Positions 27,235 through 36,299 of a stretch of 64,000 nucleotides of DNA are shown in pieces. The notes beneath the pieces are model-generated. The model was not told the origin of the DNA. It saw nothing but the letters and a program-made list of their open reading frames with translations, and searched no databases. How positions within the stretch are numbered: the stretch's first letter is position 1; every line of letters begins with the position of its first letter. Position numbers and translations under genes: made by a program. Location of the stretch: positions 6,944,001 to 7,008,000 of the forward strand of contig NZ_CP082301.1 of assembly GCF_019880305.1 (NCBI RefSeq). Reading direction: 5' to 3'. The stretch comes from Streptomyces decoyicus. Its GTDB lineage: Bacteria; Actinomycetota; Actinomycetes; Streptomycetales; Streptomycetaceae.

Positions 27235-28410
27235 ATGGACGACCACGCGCAGGACCACAGCCACCCCGACGGTGCCCCCGCCCTGGGCATCGGCATGGTC
27301 GGTTACGCCTTCATGGGCGCCGCCCACTCCCAGGGCTGGCGCACCGCGGGACGCGTCTTCGACCTGCCGCTGCGCCCGGCGATGAACGCGGTGTGCGGGC
27401 GCGACGCCACCGCCGTAGGGGCCGCCGCCCGCAAACTCGGCTGGGCCGCCGCCGAGACCGACTGGCGGCAGCTGATCGCCCGCGACGATGTCCAGCTGGT
27501 CGACATCTGCACCCCGGGCGACAGCCACGCCGAGATCGCCGTCGCCGCGCTGGAAGCCGGTAAGCACGTGCTGTGCGAGAAGCCGCTCGCCAACTCCGTC
27601 GCCGAGGCGCAGGCGATGGTCCGGGCCGCCGAGGCCGCCCGGACCCGTGGCCAGATCGCCATGGTCGGCTTCAACTACCGCCGTACGCCCGCGCTGGCGC
27701 TCGCCCGGCGGATGGTGGCGGCGGGCAGGATCGGGACGCTGCGCCATGTCCGCGCGACCTACCTCCAGGACTGGCTGGTCGATCCGACGGCGCCGATGGG
27801 CTGGCGGCTGCGCCGCGAACACGCCGGTTCCGGGGCCCTGGGCGACCTGGGCGCGCATATCGTCGATCTCGCCCAACACCTCGCGGGGGAGCGGCTGACC
27901 GGAGTCTCCGCCGTCACCACGACCTTTGTCGCCGAGCGGCCGCTGTCGGACGGCGGCCGCGGCCGGGTCACCGTGGACGACGCCGCACTGTTCACCGGCC
28001 GGTTCGCCTCCGGCGCCCTGGCCTCCTTCGAGACCAGCCGGGCCGCGGCCGGCCGCAAGAACGCCCTGCGGATCGAACTCAACGGTGAGCGCGGCTCGCT
28101 GGCCTTCGACCTGGAGCGCCTCAACGAGCTGTCGTTCCACGACCAGACCGAACCGGCCGACGCCGCCGGCTTCCGCCGCATCCTCGTCACCGAGCCCGAC
28201 CACCCGTACCTGAAGGCCTGGTGGCCGCCCGGCCACGGACTCGGCTACGAGCACACCTTCGTGCACCAGGCCCGCGACCTGGTGCAGGCGATCGCCACCG
28301 GAGCGCCGCCGGAGCCCTCCTTCCCCGACGGTCTCCAGGTGCAGCGCGTCCTGGCGGCCGTCGAGGAGAGCGCGGCCAAGAACTCCGTCCACACACCCGT
28401 CCCGGCCTAG
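27235..28410 (+). CDS. Gfo/Idh/MocA-family oxidoreductase
   Basis: A 391-residue NAD(P)-dependent dehydrogenase. The Rossmann start is GIGMVGYAFMGAAHSQGW, the catalytic Lys lies in LCEKPLANS, and the substrate-side motif is GALGDLGAHIVDLAQHLAGE. Members oxidise inositols, glucose-type sugars or glycosides, often at C3. It lies 111 bases after the binding protein and 12 bases before an isomerase/epimerase gene, a pairing typical of sugar or inositol catabolism and of 3-keto-glycoside pathways. Confidence 0.93.
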   Translation: MDDHAQDHSHPDGAPALGIGMVGYAFMGAAHSQGWRTAGRVFDLPLRPAMNAVCGRDATAVGAAARKLGWAAAETDWRQLIARDDVQLVDICTPGDSHAEIAVAALEAGKHVLCEKPLANSVAEAQAMVRAAEAARTRGQIAMVGFNYRRTPALALARRMVAAGRIGTLRHVRATYLQDWLVDPTAPMGWRLRREHAGSGALGDLGAHIVDLAQHLAGERLTGVSAVTTTFVAERPLSDGGRGRVTVDDAALFTGRFASGALASFETSRAAAGRKNALRIELNGERGSLAFDLERLNELSFHDQTEPADAAGFRRILVTEPDHPYLKAWWPPGHGLGYEHTFVHQARDLVQAIATGAPPEPSFPDGLQVQRVLAAVEESAAKNSVHTPVPA

Positions 28411-28422
28411 GGAGGCCCGGTC

Positions 28423-29430
<1,008 letters not shown>

Positions 29431-29610
29431 ATCCAGCCCGCCCGGCACCCCACCCTCAGCCTGTCCGGCGTCCCCCAGCTCGTCCGGCACCCCAACCTCC
29501 AGCCCGTCCGGGGGCACCCCAACCTCCAGCCTGTCCGGCACCCCCTCAAGTGCTCCGGCACCCGTCAAGCCCCTCCGGCACCCCATCCAGCCCGTCCGGC
29601 GATCGAGGAC
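29431..29610. repeat. Degenerate tandem array of CAGCCYGTCCGGCACCCC
   Basis: About eight diverged copies, 18 to 27 bases apart, of a core resembling CAGCCCGTCCGGCACCCC. The last copy reads CAGCCCGTCCGGCGATCGAG. This core is the type of GC-rich dispersed repeat I know from many Streptomyces intergenic regions. It fills most of the 242-base gap before the secreted dehydrogenase gene. Confidence 0.75.
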
Positions 29611-29672
29611 GAGCAAGGGCCGGAGGCCGAGCGACAAGGACCCCACCACCCACCCGCACGGAAGGCACCGCA

Positions 29673-32150
29673 ATGCCTCGAAGAAGACCCCCCATACGGT
29701 CGGCACTGGCACTCCTCGCGAGCACCGCACTCGCCGCCGCCTCACTGGCCCTCGGCACGACCCCCGCCGTCTCCGCCGCCCCGCCGCCCGCCAACGGGTC
29801 ACCGGCCGCCGAGGACCGGGCCTCGGCCGAGGACTTCCAGCAGGTCACCCTCGCCAAGGGCGCCGAAGAGGTCGGCGAGCCGATGTCGCTGGCCGTCCTC
29901 CCGGACCGCAAGGTCCTGCACACCTCCCGCGACGGCATCCTGCGCCTCACGGACGAGAACGGCACCACGAAGCAGGCGGGCAGGCTCGCGGTCCACAACC
30001 ACGACGAAGAGGGCCTCCAGGGCGTCGGCGTGGACCCGGACTTCGCGCAGAACCGCGCCGTCTACCTCTATTACGCACCCCCGCTGGACACCCCCGCGGG
30101 CGACGCCCCGAACGACGGCACCGCCGCCGACTTCACGCCCTTCGACGGCGTGAACCGCCTCTCCCGCTTCACCCTCAACACCGACGGCACCCTGGACAAC
30201 GCCTCCGAGAAGAAGATCCTCGACGTCCCCGCGTCCCGCGGCATCTGCTGCCACGTGGGCGGCGACATCGACTTCGACAAGGAGGGCAACCTCTACCTGT
30301 CGACCGGTGACGACTCCAACCCGTTCGCGTCCGACGGCTTCACCCCCATCGACGAGCGCGACACCCGCAACCCCGCCTACGACGCCCAGCGTTCGGCGGG
30401 CAACACCAATGACCTGCGCGGCAAGATCCTGCGCATCAAGGTCGCCGACGACGGCTCGTACACCGTCCCGTCCGGCAACCTCTTCGCTCCCGGTACGGAC
30501 CGGACCCGTCCCGAGATCTACGCGATGGGCTTCCGCAACCCGTTCCGGATGAGCGTCGACAAGCCGACCGGCATCGTCTACGTCGGCGACTACGGCCCCG
30601 ACGCGGGTGCGGCCGACCCCAAGCGCGGTCCGGCCGGCCAGGTCGAGTTCGCCCGCGTCACCAAGCCCGGCAACTTCGGCTGGCCGTACTGCACGGGCGA
30701 CAACGACGCCTATGTGGACTACGACTTCGCGACGAAGGCGTCCGGTGCGGCCTTCGACTGCGGCGCGCCGAAGAACAACTCGCCGCACAACACCGGCCTC
30801 GTCGACCTGCCGCCCGCGCAGGCCGCGTGGATCCCGTACGACGGCGGCTCCGTGCCCGAGTTCGGCACCGGCTCCGAGTCCCCGATGGGCGGCCCCGTCT
30901 ACCGCTATGACGCCGCGTCCACGTCCCCGGTGAAGTTCCCCGAGGCGTACGACGGGGACTTCTTCGCCGGCGAGTTCGGCCGCCGCTGGATCAAGCGGAT
31001 CGAGCAGGACGGCGACGGCAAGGTGACGTCCATCAACCCCTTCCCGTGGACCGGCACCCAGATCATGGACATGGCCTTCGGCCCGGACGGCGCCCTGTAC
31101 GTCCTGGACTACGGCACCGCCTGGTTCGGCGGCGACGAGAACTCCGGCCTCTACCGCATCGAGAACGCCACCGAAGGCCACTCGCCCGTGGTCGACGCCA
31201 AGGCCGACAAGACCTCCGGCCAGGCGCCGATGCAGGTGAAGTTCTCCTCCACCGCGAGCGACGCCGACGGCGGCACCCTCACCTACGCGTGGAACTTCGG
31301 CGACGGCACCACCGGCACGGGTGCCGCCCCCGGCCACACGTACCGGAAGAACGGCACCTACACGGCGACCGTGACCGCCAAGGACCCGGCCGGCCGCACC
31401 GGCAGCGCCGACGTACACCTCGTCGTCGGCAACACCGCGCCCAAGGTCACCCTGCAACTCCCCGGTGACGGGCAGTTGTTCACCTTCGGCGACGAGGTGC
31501 CCTTCAAGGTGAAGGTGACCGACCCGGAGGACGGGACCATCGACTGCACCAAGGTCAAGGTCACCCACATCCTCGGCCACGACAGCCACGGCCACCCGGT
31601 GACGTCCGCCACCGGCTGCTCGGGCGTCATCAAGACGAGCGCCGACAGCGAGCACGACCCGAACGCCAACGTCTTCGGAGTCTTCGACGCCGAGTACACC
31701 GACAAGGGCGCAGGCGGCCAGCCCGCGCTCACCACACACGACCAGCACGTCGCCCAGCCCAAGCACCGCCAGGCCGAGCACTTCGGCGGCTCCGAGGGCG
31801 TCTCGGTCGTGGGCCACACGCCCGCCCACGGCGGCAAGACGGTCGGCGACATCAACAACGGCGACTGGATCTCCTTCACGCCGTACCTGATCTCCGACGC
31901 CACGTCCCTCACCGCCCGCGTCGCCTCGGCGGGCAGCGGCGGCACCCTGGAGATCCGCAGCGGCTCGCCCACCGGCCGGCTGCTCGGCAGCGCGAAGGTC
32001 GAGCCGACCGGGTCCTGGGAGACCTACCGGGACGTGACCACGGCCCTCACCCGCCCGCCCGCCACGAGCACCACCCTCTACCTCGTCTTCAAGGGCAGCG
32101 GCAGCGCCGCCCTCTACGACGTGGACGACTTCACCTTCACCACCGGCTGA
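29673..32150 (+). CDS. Secreted PQQ-type sugar dehydrogenase with PKD and CBM6-like modules
   Basis: An 825-residue secreted protein. The signal peptide has a core of SALALLASTALAAASLALG. Residues about 55-510 form a glucose/sorbosone-dehydrogenase beta-propeller (GLQGVGVDPDFAQNRAVYLY, CCHVGGDIDFDKEGNLYLST, AMGFRNPFRMSVD). A PKD domain (about 515-590) carries YAWNFGDGTTGTG. Next is a module with NTAPKVTLQLPGDG, and the C-terminal 110 residues are a CBM6-like lectin (VGDINNGDWISFTPYLI). Together this is a surface or extracellular sugar-oxidising protein. PQQ dependence is family knowledge only. A strong hairpin follows the stop. Confidence 0.9.
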   Translation: MPRRRPPIRSALALLASTALAAASLALGTTPAVSAAPPPANGSPAAEDRASAEDFQQVTLAKGAEEVGEPMSLAVLPDRKVLHTSRDGILRLTDENGTTKQAGRLAVHNHDEEGLQGVGVDPDFAQNRAVYLYYAPPLDTPAGDAPNDGTAADFTPFDGVNRLSRFTLNTDGTLDNASEKKILDVPASRGICCHVGGDIDFDKEGNLYLSTGDDSNPFASDGFTPIDERDTRNPAYDAQRSAGNTNDLRGKILRIKVADDGSYTVPSGNLFAPGTDRTRPEIYAMGFRNPFRMSVDKPTGIVYVGDYGPDAGAADPKRGPAGQVEFARVTKPGNFGWPYCTGDNDAYVDYDFATKASGAAFDCGAPKNNSPHNTGLVDLPPAQAAWIPYDGGSVPEFGTGSESPMGGPVYRYDAASTSPVKFPEAYDGDFFAGEFGRRWIKRIEQDGDGKVTSINPFPWTGTQIMDMAFGPDGALYVLDYGTAWFGGDENSGLYRIENATEGHSPVVDAKADKTSGQAPMQVKFSSTASDADGGTLTYAWNFGDGTTGTGAAPGHTYRKNGTYTATVTAKDPAGRTGSADVHLVVGNTAPKVTLQLPGDGQLFTFGDEVPFKVKVTDPEDGTIDCTKVKVTHILGHDSHGHPVTSATGCSGVIKTSADSEHDPNANVFGVFDAEYTDKGAGGQPALTTHDQHVAQPKHRQAEHFGGSEGVSVVGHTPAHGGKTVGDINNGDWISFTPYLISDATSLTARVASAGSGGTLEIRSGSPTGRLLGSAKVEPTGSWETYRDVTTALTRPPATSTTLYLVFKGSGSAALYDVDDFTFTTG

Positions 32151-32177
32151 GCCACCCGGCTGACACCCTCGCCGACC

Positions 32178-32217
32178 GGGGCGTACGGGCCGCGCAGCAC
32201 AGCGGCCCGTACGCCCC
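32178..32217 (+). terminator. 16-bp perfect hairpin between operon genes
   Basis: GGGGCGTACGGGCCGC (32178-32193) pairs perfectly with GCGGCCCGTACGCCCC (32202-32217) around an 8-base loop. It sits after the sugar dehydrogenase stop and ends only 19 bases before the ATG of the next gene. It is therefore either a terminator that is read through or an mRNA-stabilising stem. Confidence 0.65.
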
Positions 32218-32236
32218 GCCGGAGGAAGGACACCCC

Positions 32237-33604
32237 ATGCACCCCTCCGCACGCCGCCTGGGCATCACCGCCGCCACGGCCGCCGCCCTGCTCGCCACCA
32301 TGGCCCTGCCCGGCGCCGCCGCACCCGCCCGGCACCACGACACCGGCCGCGTCCTGGTCTTCTCCAAGACCGCGGGCTTCCGGCACGACTCCATCCCCGA
32401 CGGCATCGCCGCCCTGCGGGAACTGGGCAACGCCGGCTCTCTCCCGGTCGACGCCACCGAGTCCGCGGACGCGTTCACGCCCGGCAACCTCGCCCGCTAC
32501 GACGCCGTCGTCTTCCTGTCGACCACCGGCGACGTCCTCGACGACACCCAGCAGAAGGCGTTCGAGGACTATGTCGCCGACGGGGGCGGATACCTCGGTA
32601 TCCACGCCGCCGCCGACACCGAGTACGACTGGCCCTTCTACGGCGGGCTCGTCGGCGCCTACTTCCAGTCGCATCCGGCCGTCCAGCCCGCCACGGTCCG
32701 GGTCGAGGACCGCCGCAACCCGGCGACCGCGCACCTTCCGGACGCCTGGGAGCGCACCGACGAGTGGTACAACTACCGCACCAACCCCCGTGCGCAGGCC
32801 CATGTCCTCGCCTCCCTCGACGAGACGACCTACACGGGCGGCACCATGAAGGGCGACCATCCGATCGCCTGGTGCCAGAGCTACGGCGGCGGGCGCGCCT
32901 TCTACACCGGGGGCGGCCACACCAAGGAGTCCTACGCGGACCCGGCGTTCCGTGCCCATCTGCTCGGCGGCCTGAAGTACGCCGCGGGGAAGGCCATCGC
33001 CGACTGCCGGCCGCGCACCGGCCACCGGCCGATCTTCAACGGCCGGACCCTGGACGGATGGAAGCAGGCCGGGCCCGGAGGGTTCACCGTCGAGAACGGC
33101 ACGCTGGTCTCCGAGGGCGGCATGGGCCTGCTCTGGTACCAGGCCAAGGAGCTGGGGTCGTACTCCCTCAAGCTCGACTGGAAGATGCAGGGCGACGACA
33201 ACTCCGGGGTCTTCGTGGGCTTCCCGGCCTCCGACGACCCCTGGTCGGCCGTCGACAAGGGCTACGAGATCCAGATCGACGCCACGGACGCGCCGGACCG
33301 CACCACGGGCGCCGTCTACTCCTTCCAGTCCGCCGACCTCGAGGCCCGCGACCGGGCCCTGCGGCCGCCCGGTCAGTGGAACTCGTACGAGATCAAGGTC
33401 CAGGGCGAGCGCCTGCGGGTGTATCTCAACGGAGTCGAGATCAACGACTTCACCAACAAGGACCCCGACCGCAGCCTGACCGACGGCTACCTCGGTCTCC
33501 AGAACCACGGCGCCGATGACCACGTGGCGTTCCGCAACATCCGGCTCAAGGAGCCGGCCGCCCCGGCGGGCGGCGCGGCCGAGCGGAACAGGGGGACGAA
33601 ATGA
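32237..33604 (+). CDS. Secreted ThuA-like domain fused to DUF1080 (3-keto-disaccharide hydrolase fold)
   Basis: A 455-residue secreted protein with a signal peptide ending near PGAAAPA. Residues about 38-235 are a ThuA-like class I amidotransferase fold (VLVFSKTAGFRHDSIPDGI, GGGYLGIHAAADTEYDW, GRAFYTGGGHTKESY). Residues about 255-445 are DUF1080 (FNGRTLDGWKQAGPGGFTV, DDNSGVFVGFP, YLGLQNHGADDHVAFRNIRL). ThuA is linked to 3-keto-trehalose metabolism and DUF1080 to 3-keto-glycoside hydrolysis. Both would fit the oxidoreductase and epimerase upstream. RBS GGAGGAAGG precedes the ATG, and the stop overlaps the next start (ATGA). Confidence 0.92.
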   Translation: MHPSARRLGITAATAAALLATMALPGAAAPARHHDTGRVLVFSKTAGFRHDSIPDGIAALRELGNAGSLPVDATESADAFTPGNLARYDAVVFLSTTGDVLDDTQQKAFEDYVADGGGYLGIHAAADTEYDWPFYGGLVGAYFQSHPAVQPATVRVEDRRNPATAHLPDAWERTDEWYNYRTNPRAQAHVLASLDETTYTGGTMKGDHPIAWCQSYGGGRAFYTGGGHTKESYADPAFRAHLLGGLKYAAGKAIADCRPRTGHRPIFNGRTLDGWKQAGPGGFTVENGTLVSEGGMGLLWYQAKELGSYSLKLDWKMQGDDNSGVFVGFPASDDPWSAVDKGYEIQIDATDAPDRTTGAVYSFQSADLEARDRALRPPGQWNSYEIKVQGERLRVYLNGVEINDFTNKDPDRSLTDGYLGLQNHGADDHVAFRNIRLKEPAAPAGGAAERNRGTK

Positions 33605-34854
33605 CGGCCGCCGGCCCGACCACGGACACGGCCGACGGAAGCGGCCGCACCGAACCCACCCGCCGCACCGAGCCCACTCGCCGCACCGAGCCCACTCGCC
33701 TCATCGAGCCCACCCGCCTTACCGGGCCCACCCGCCATACCGGCGTCTGGCTCATCGGCGCCCGCGGCTCCGTCGCCACCACCGTGATCGCCGGCTGCGC
33801 CGCCCTCACCGCCGGTCTGCACCGTCCCACCGGCATGGTCACCGAATCCGCCCCCTTCACCGACCCCCCTGTCCCCGCCCTCCCCGCCCTCTCCGCCCTG
33901 GTCTTCGGCGGCCACGACACCCTCTCCTGCCCGCTGACCAAACGGGCCGAGGAACTCGCCGCCGGCGGCGTCCTGCCGTACGGCCTGCCGCAGGCCGTAC
34001 ACGCCGAACTCACCGCCGCCGACGCCGCGATCCGGCCCGGCGGCCCTCAGGCGGGCGACACCCGCACCGACGCCGAACTCATCAGCGCCTTCGCCGCCGA
34101 CCTCCGGGCCTTCCGCCGCGACCACCACCTCGACCGGACCGTCGTCATCAACGTCGCCAGCACGGAACCGGCCCCCGCCGACCCGCACGGCGACCGGCTC
34201 CCGGCCAGCTCCCTCTACGCCTACGCCGCCCTGCGCGCGGGCTGCCCGTACCTCAATTTCACGCCCTCCACCGGCCTGCACCACCCCCTCCTCCAGGAGA
34301 TGGCCACGGTCAGCGGACTGCCGTACGCGGGCCGCGACGGCAAGACGGGGCAGACCCTGCTGCGCTCCGTCCTCGCCCCGATGTTCGCCCAGCGGGCACT
34401 CGCCGTACGGGCCTGGTCCGGCATCAACCTCCTCGGCGGCGGCGACGGCGCGGCCCTCGCCGATCCGGGTGCCGCGGCCGCCAAGAACGCCGGCAAGGCC
34501 CGGGTCCTGGCCGACACCCTCGGCGAACTGCCCGCGGGCGACCTGCACATCGACAACGTGCCGGCGCTCGGCGACTGGAAGACCGCCTGGGACCACATCG
34601 CCTTCGACGGTTTCCTCGGCAGCCGTATGACCCTTCAGACCACCTGGCAGGGCTGCGACTCCGCACTCGCCGCCCCCCTCGTCCTCGATCTGGCCCGCCT
34701 CCTGGCCGCCGCCCACACCGTCGGGCTGTCCGGTCCGCAACCCGCCCTCGGCTTCTACTTCAAGGACCCGGACGGCGGCCCGGCCGCGCTCGCCGAGCAA
34801 TACGCCGCGCTCGTCGAGTACGCCGAACTGCTGCGGAACGGGACGCCGTCATGA
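33601..34854 (+). CDS. Inositol-3-phosphate synthase-like cyclase
   Basis: A 417-residue protein of the myo-inositol-phosphate synthase family, which cyclises glucose 6-phosphate with NAD. The Rossmann segment is GVWLIGARGSVATTVIAG. Later family blocks are CPYLNFTPSTGLHHPLLQ, SGINLLGGGDGAALADP and DNVPALGDWKTAWDHIAFDG (with the conserved Lys), then the CDSALAAPLVLDLARLL segment. Residues 16-45 are five tandem hexapeptides (RTEPTR type) absent from the enzyme core. It overlaps its neighbours by four bases on both sides. In this ebo-type locus it takes the place of the EboD cyclase. It may be a divergent paralogue rather than the housekeeping enzyme. Confidence 0.85.
   Translation: MTAAGPTTDTADGSGRTEPTRRTEPTRRTEPTRLIEPTRLTGPTRHTGVWLIGARGSVATTVIAGCAALTAGLHRPTGMVTESAPFTDPPVPALPALSALVFGGHDTLSCPLTKRAEELAAGGVLPYGLPQAVHAELTAADAAIRPGGPQAGDTRTDAELISAFAADLRAFRRDHHLDRTVVINVASTEPAPADPHGDRLPASSLYAYAALRAGCPYLNFTPSTGLHHPLLQEMATVSGLPYAGRDGKTGQTLLRSVLAPMFAQRALAVRAWSGINLLGGGDGAALADPGAAAAKNAGKARVLADTLGELPAGDLHIDNVPALGDWKTAWDHIAFDGFLGSRMTLQTTWQGCDSALAAPLVLDLARLLAAAHTVGLSGPQPALGFYFKDPDGGPAALAEQYAALVEYAELLRNGTPS
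33646..33735 (+). repeat. 18-bp coding minisatellite in the cyclase gene
   Basis: Five in-frame 18-bp units encode RTEPTR, RTEPTR, RTEPTR, LIEPTR and LTGPTR, followed by a partial HTG. They lie just before the nucleotide-binding core of the inositol phosphate synthase-like protein. Confidence 0.9.
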
Positions 34855-36299
34855 GCCCGGTGAACGGGCCGGGCCGATCACCGGAGGGAAAGGGAGGGAT
34901 GGCCGGGCGGAAGCCTGGGTATGTTCCTGAGCTGGGACCGGGGCAGCGCCTCGGCCCCAGGGCCGGCCGAGCGCCGCGCCCCATGAAGAACGGCCCGGTG
35001 GCGGGTTCTGTGGGGGATCCTGCCACCGGGCGTGTTCGTACGGGGGACGCCGGTCCCACGGGTGTCGGCGGGCGTACGGGCGCCGACGGGCGTATGGGCG
35101 CCGGGGGAGCCGCGGGTTCCGGCGGGGCCACGGGAGATACGGGCGACGCCGGCGCAGGTGCCGCCGCCAACGCCAACGCCAACGGCAACGCCAACGGCAC
35201 GGGCCGGGCCTGGGCCGAACTCCTTCGTGTCTCAGCCCTCTTCAGCGTCCCCGGCGATCTGCTCGCGGGCGCCACCGCCGCCGGCCACCGCCCGAACCAC
35301 CGCACCGCGCTCGCCACATGCGCCTCCCTGTGCCTCTACGAGGCCGGTATGGCGCTCAACGACTGGGCCGACCGCGATATCGACGCCGTCGAACGCCCCG
35401 GCCGCCCGATCCCGTCCGGCCGGATCGCACCGGCCGCCGCCCTCACCGCGGCCGGTGGCCTGACCGTCGCCGGACTCGCCCTCGCCGCGGCGGCGAGCCG
35501 CCCCGCCCTGCTCACCGCGACCGCCCTCGCGGCCACGGTCTGGGCCTACGACCTGCACCTCAAGAACACCCCCGTGGGCCCGGCCGCCATGGCCTGCGCC
35601 CGCTCCCTGGACCTGCTCCAGGGAGCCGTCGCCACCGCTCCACCGGGCACCACGCGACCGCGGCCACCGCTCGTCGCCGACCGTACCGGCCCCCCGTATC
35701 CCTCCGGAGCCGCCCGGTCCGCCCGCGCGGCGCTGCCCTCCGCGCTGCTGCTCGGCGCCCACACCCTCGCCGTCACCACCGTCTCGCGCCGCGAGGCCCA
35801 GGGCAGTTCATCAGCCCTGCCGCTGGCCGGGCTGGCGGCGGTCGCCGCGGTGGCGGGTGCGGCGGCGGGCGCGGACAGGGGCGGCCGGATCCGGAGCCGG
35901 AGCGAGATGCGGAGTGAGAGCGGGAGCCGTGTCCGTCCTGCCGCGTATCGCCCGGCTGCGCATCGGCCGGCCGCGGGCCGCCCGTCTGCGGGCAGTCCGG
36001 CAGCGGACCGCCCTGCCGGGGGCCGCCCGTCTGCGGACCGTCCGGCCGCCCCGGCCCCTTCCCCCGTCACCGCCGCCCTGCTCGCCGGGTACGGAGCCAC
36101 CGCCGCCCGCCCGCTCCTCCACGCGGTCCTCAATCCCTCGCCGTACTTCCTCCAGCGCGCCGTCGGCGGCGGTATCCGCGCCATGATCCCGCTCCAGGCG
36201 GCGCTCACCGCCCGCGCCGGCGCACCCCGTACCGCGGCCGCCCTGCTCGCGCTGATCCCCGCCGCCCGGCGCCTGTCCCGAAAGGTCAGCCCGACATGA
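34851..36299 (+). CDS. eboC: UbiA-family prenyltransferase (EboC/SCO3242-like)
   Basis: A 482-residue membrane protein, much longer than the usual 290-300 residues. Residues 1-120 are a soluble Gly/Ala/Asn-rich extension ending in NANANGNANG. The membrane part starts at WAELLRVSALFSVPGDLLAG. The first Asp motif lies in ALNDWADRDIDAVERPGRPI (NDxxDxxxD type), and the second Asp-rich region is weaker. A 40-residue repeat of RPAAx pentapeptides (362-401) interrupts a loop. UbiA enzymes attach prenyl chains to aromatic or polyol acceptors. The ATGA overlap with the cyclase gene supports the start at 34851. Confidence 0.85.
   Translation: MSPVNGPGRSPEGKGGMAGRKPGYVPELGPGQRLGPRAGRAPRPMKNGPVAGSVGDPATGRVRTGDAGPTGVGGRTGADGRMGAGGAAGSGGATGDTGDAGAGAAANANANGNANGTGRAWAELLRVSALFSVPGDLLAGATAAGHRPNHRTALATCASLCLYEAGMALNDWADRDIDAVERPGRPIPSGRIAPAAALTAAGGLTVAGLALAAAASRPALLTATALAATVWAYDLHLKNTPVGPAAMACARSLDLLQGAVATAPPGTTRPRPPLVADRTGPPYPSGAARSARAALPSALLLGAHTLAVTTVSRREAQGSSSALPLAGLAAVAAVAGAAAGADRGGRIRSRSEMRSESGSRVRPAAYRPAAHRPAAGRPSAGSPAADRPAGGRPSADRPAAPAPSPVTAALLAGYGATAARPLLHAVLNPSPYFLQRAVGGGIRAMIPLQAALTARAGAPRTAAALLALIPAARRLSRKVSPT
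35934..36053 (+). repeat. 15-bp coding minisatellite in the prenyltransferase gene
   Basis: Eight in-frame 15-bp units encode RPAAY, RPAAH, RPAAG, RPSAG, SPAAD, RPAGG, RPSAD and RPAAP, in a loop between membrane segments. Confidence 0.88.
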
